A stretch of 22,814 nt of DNA from an uncultured Brachyspira sp. Its GTDB lineage: Bacteria; Spirochaetota; Brachyspiria; Brachyspirales; Brachyspiraceae. The stretch covers positions 1-22,814 of the forward strand of contig NZ_CAKVGN010000049.1 in assembly GCF_934747485.1 (NCBI RefSeq), in the 5' to 3' direction. The notes beneath the pieces are model-generated. The model was not told the origin of the DNA. It saw nothing but the letters and a program-made list of their open reading frames with translations, and made no database searches. Shown here in pieces: positions 22,669-22,814 of the stretch; within the stretch, counting starts at the first letter, position 1; each line of letters starts with the position of its first letter. The translations under genes and the position numbers were made by a program.

Positions 22669-22814
22669 ATGAAAGAATATACTTCAAATCAAAGAAAAAA
22701 GATAGTTCTAAAAATTAATAAAGTTAAGAATAAAGAGATATTAGCTTTAAAATATAAGATTAGTATTAGAACATATTATTATTGGAAAAGCCAATTAGAA
22801 ACTTATTCTATTAT
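22669..22814 (+). CDS. Transposase-like helix-turn-helix protein (5' part only)
   Basis: A frame open to the window edge (48 codons plus two bases). The N-terminus is basic. A helix-turn-helix-like stretch, I-L-A-L-K-Y-K-I-S-I-R-T-Y-Y-Y-W (residues 24-39), resembles the N-terminal DNA-binding part of transposase OrfA-type proteins, where a tryptophan follows the recognition helix. The family (IS3-like or other) cannot be settled from this fragment. It is the coding part of the insertion sequence whose 5' end is at 22574, and its ribosome site lies in a hairpin arm. Confidence 0.6.
   Translation, partial: MKEYTSNQRKKIVLKINKVKNKEILALKYKISIRTYYYWKSQLETYSI

Overview
The window is a strongly AT-rich bacterial chromosome segment. 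Its GyrB sequence, AT-rich codon use, sigma70-type promoters and gene content best fit an intestinal spirochaete of the genus Brachyspira. That assignment rests on recollection of gene style, not on a search.

Both edges carry the outward-facing 5' end of the same insertion sequence. Positions 1-73 and 22574-22646 are inverted copies, and a transposase-like reading frame begins at 22669 and leaves the window. Between them, from left to right: a zinc-dependent alcohol dehydrogenase (157-1197, +); a large single-chain type IIG-like restriction-modification enzyme (1204-4305, -); gyrB (4499-6412, +), divergent from the R-M gene; a two-gene unit of a thioredoxin-reductase-like flavoprotein and an orphan ascorbate-type PTS EIIB (6830-8121, +); a GT-C-like membrane glycosyltransferase (8253-9863, +); a 114-bp inverted-repeat element; a second type IIG-like enzyme (10225-13254, +) that looks mosaic in its specificity region; a small two-gene unit encoding a 38-residue highly basic protein and a 104-residue HNH-like zinc-binding protein (13377-13831, +); and an unknown membrane protein (13868-14656, -). 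A 700-bp intergenic stretch follows with unusually G/C-rich repeats. The right third holds dus (15371-16342, +), an MFS transporter (-), and a minus-strand metabolic group in which two SDF-family symporters flank a MalY/PatB-type C-S lyase. The last chromosomal gene is a secreted HEAT-repeat protein whose Shine-Dalgarno region is a run of eight G.

The accessory character is concentrated at 1204-4305 and 9925-15300: restriction systems, repeats and small unknown genes. The housekeeping anchors are gyrB and dus. The symporter-lyase-symporter group is most simply read as uptake and desulfuration of a sulfur amino acid; both transporters lack the arginine that binds an acidic side chain in Glu/Asp transporters of this family. 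The most promising undescribed system is the 38-aa basic protein plus HNH-like protein next to the second R-M gene.
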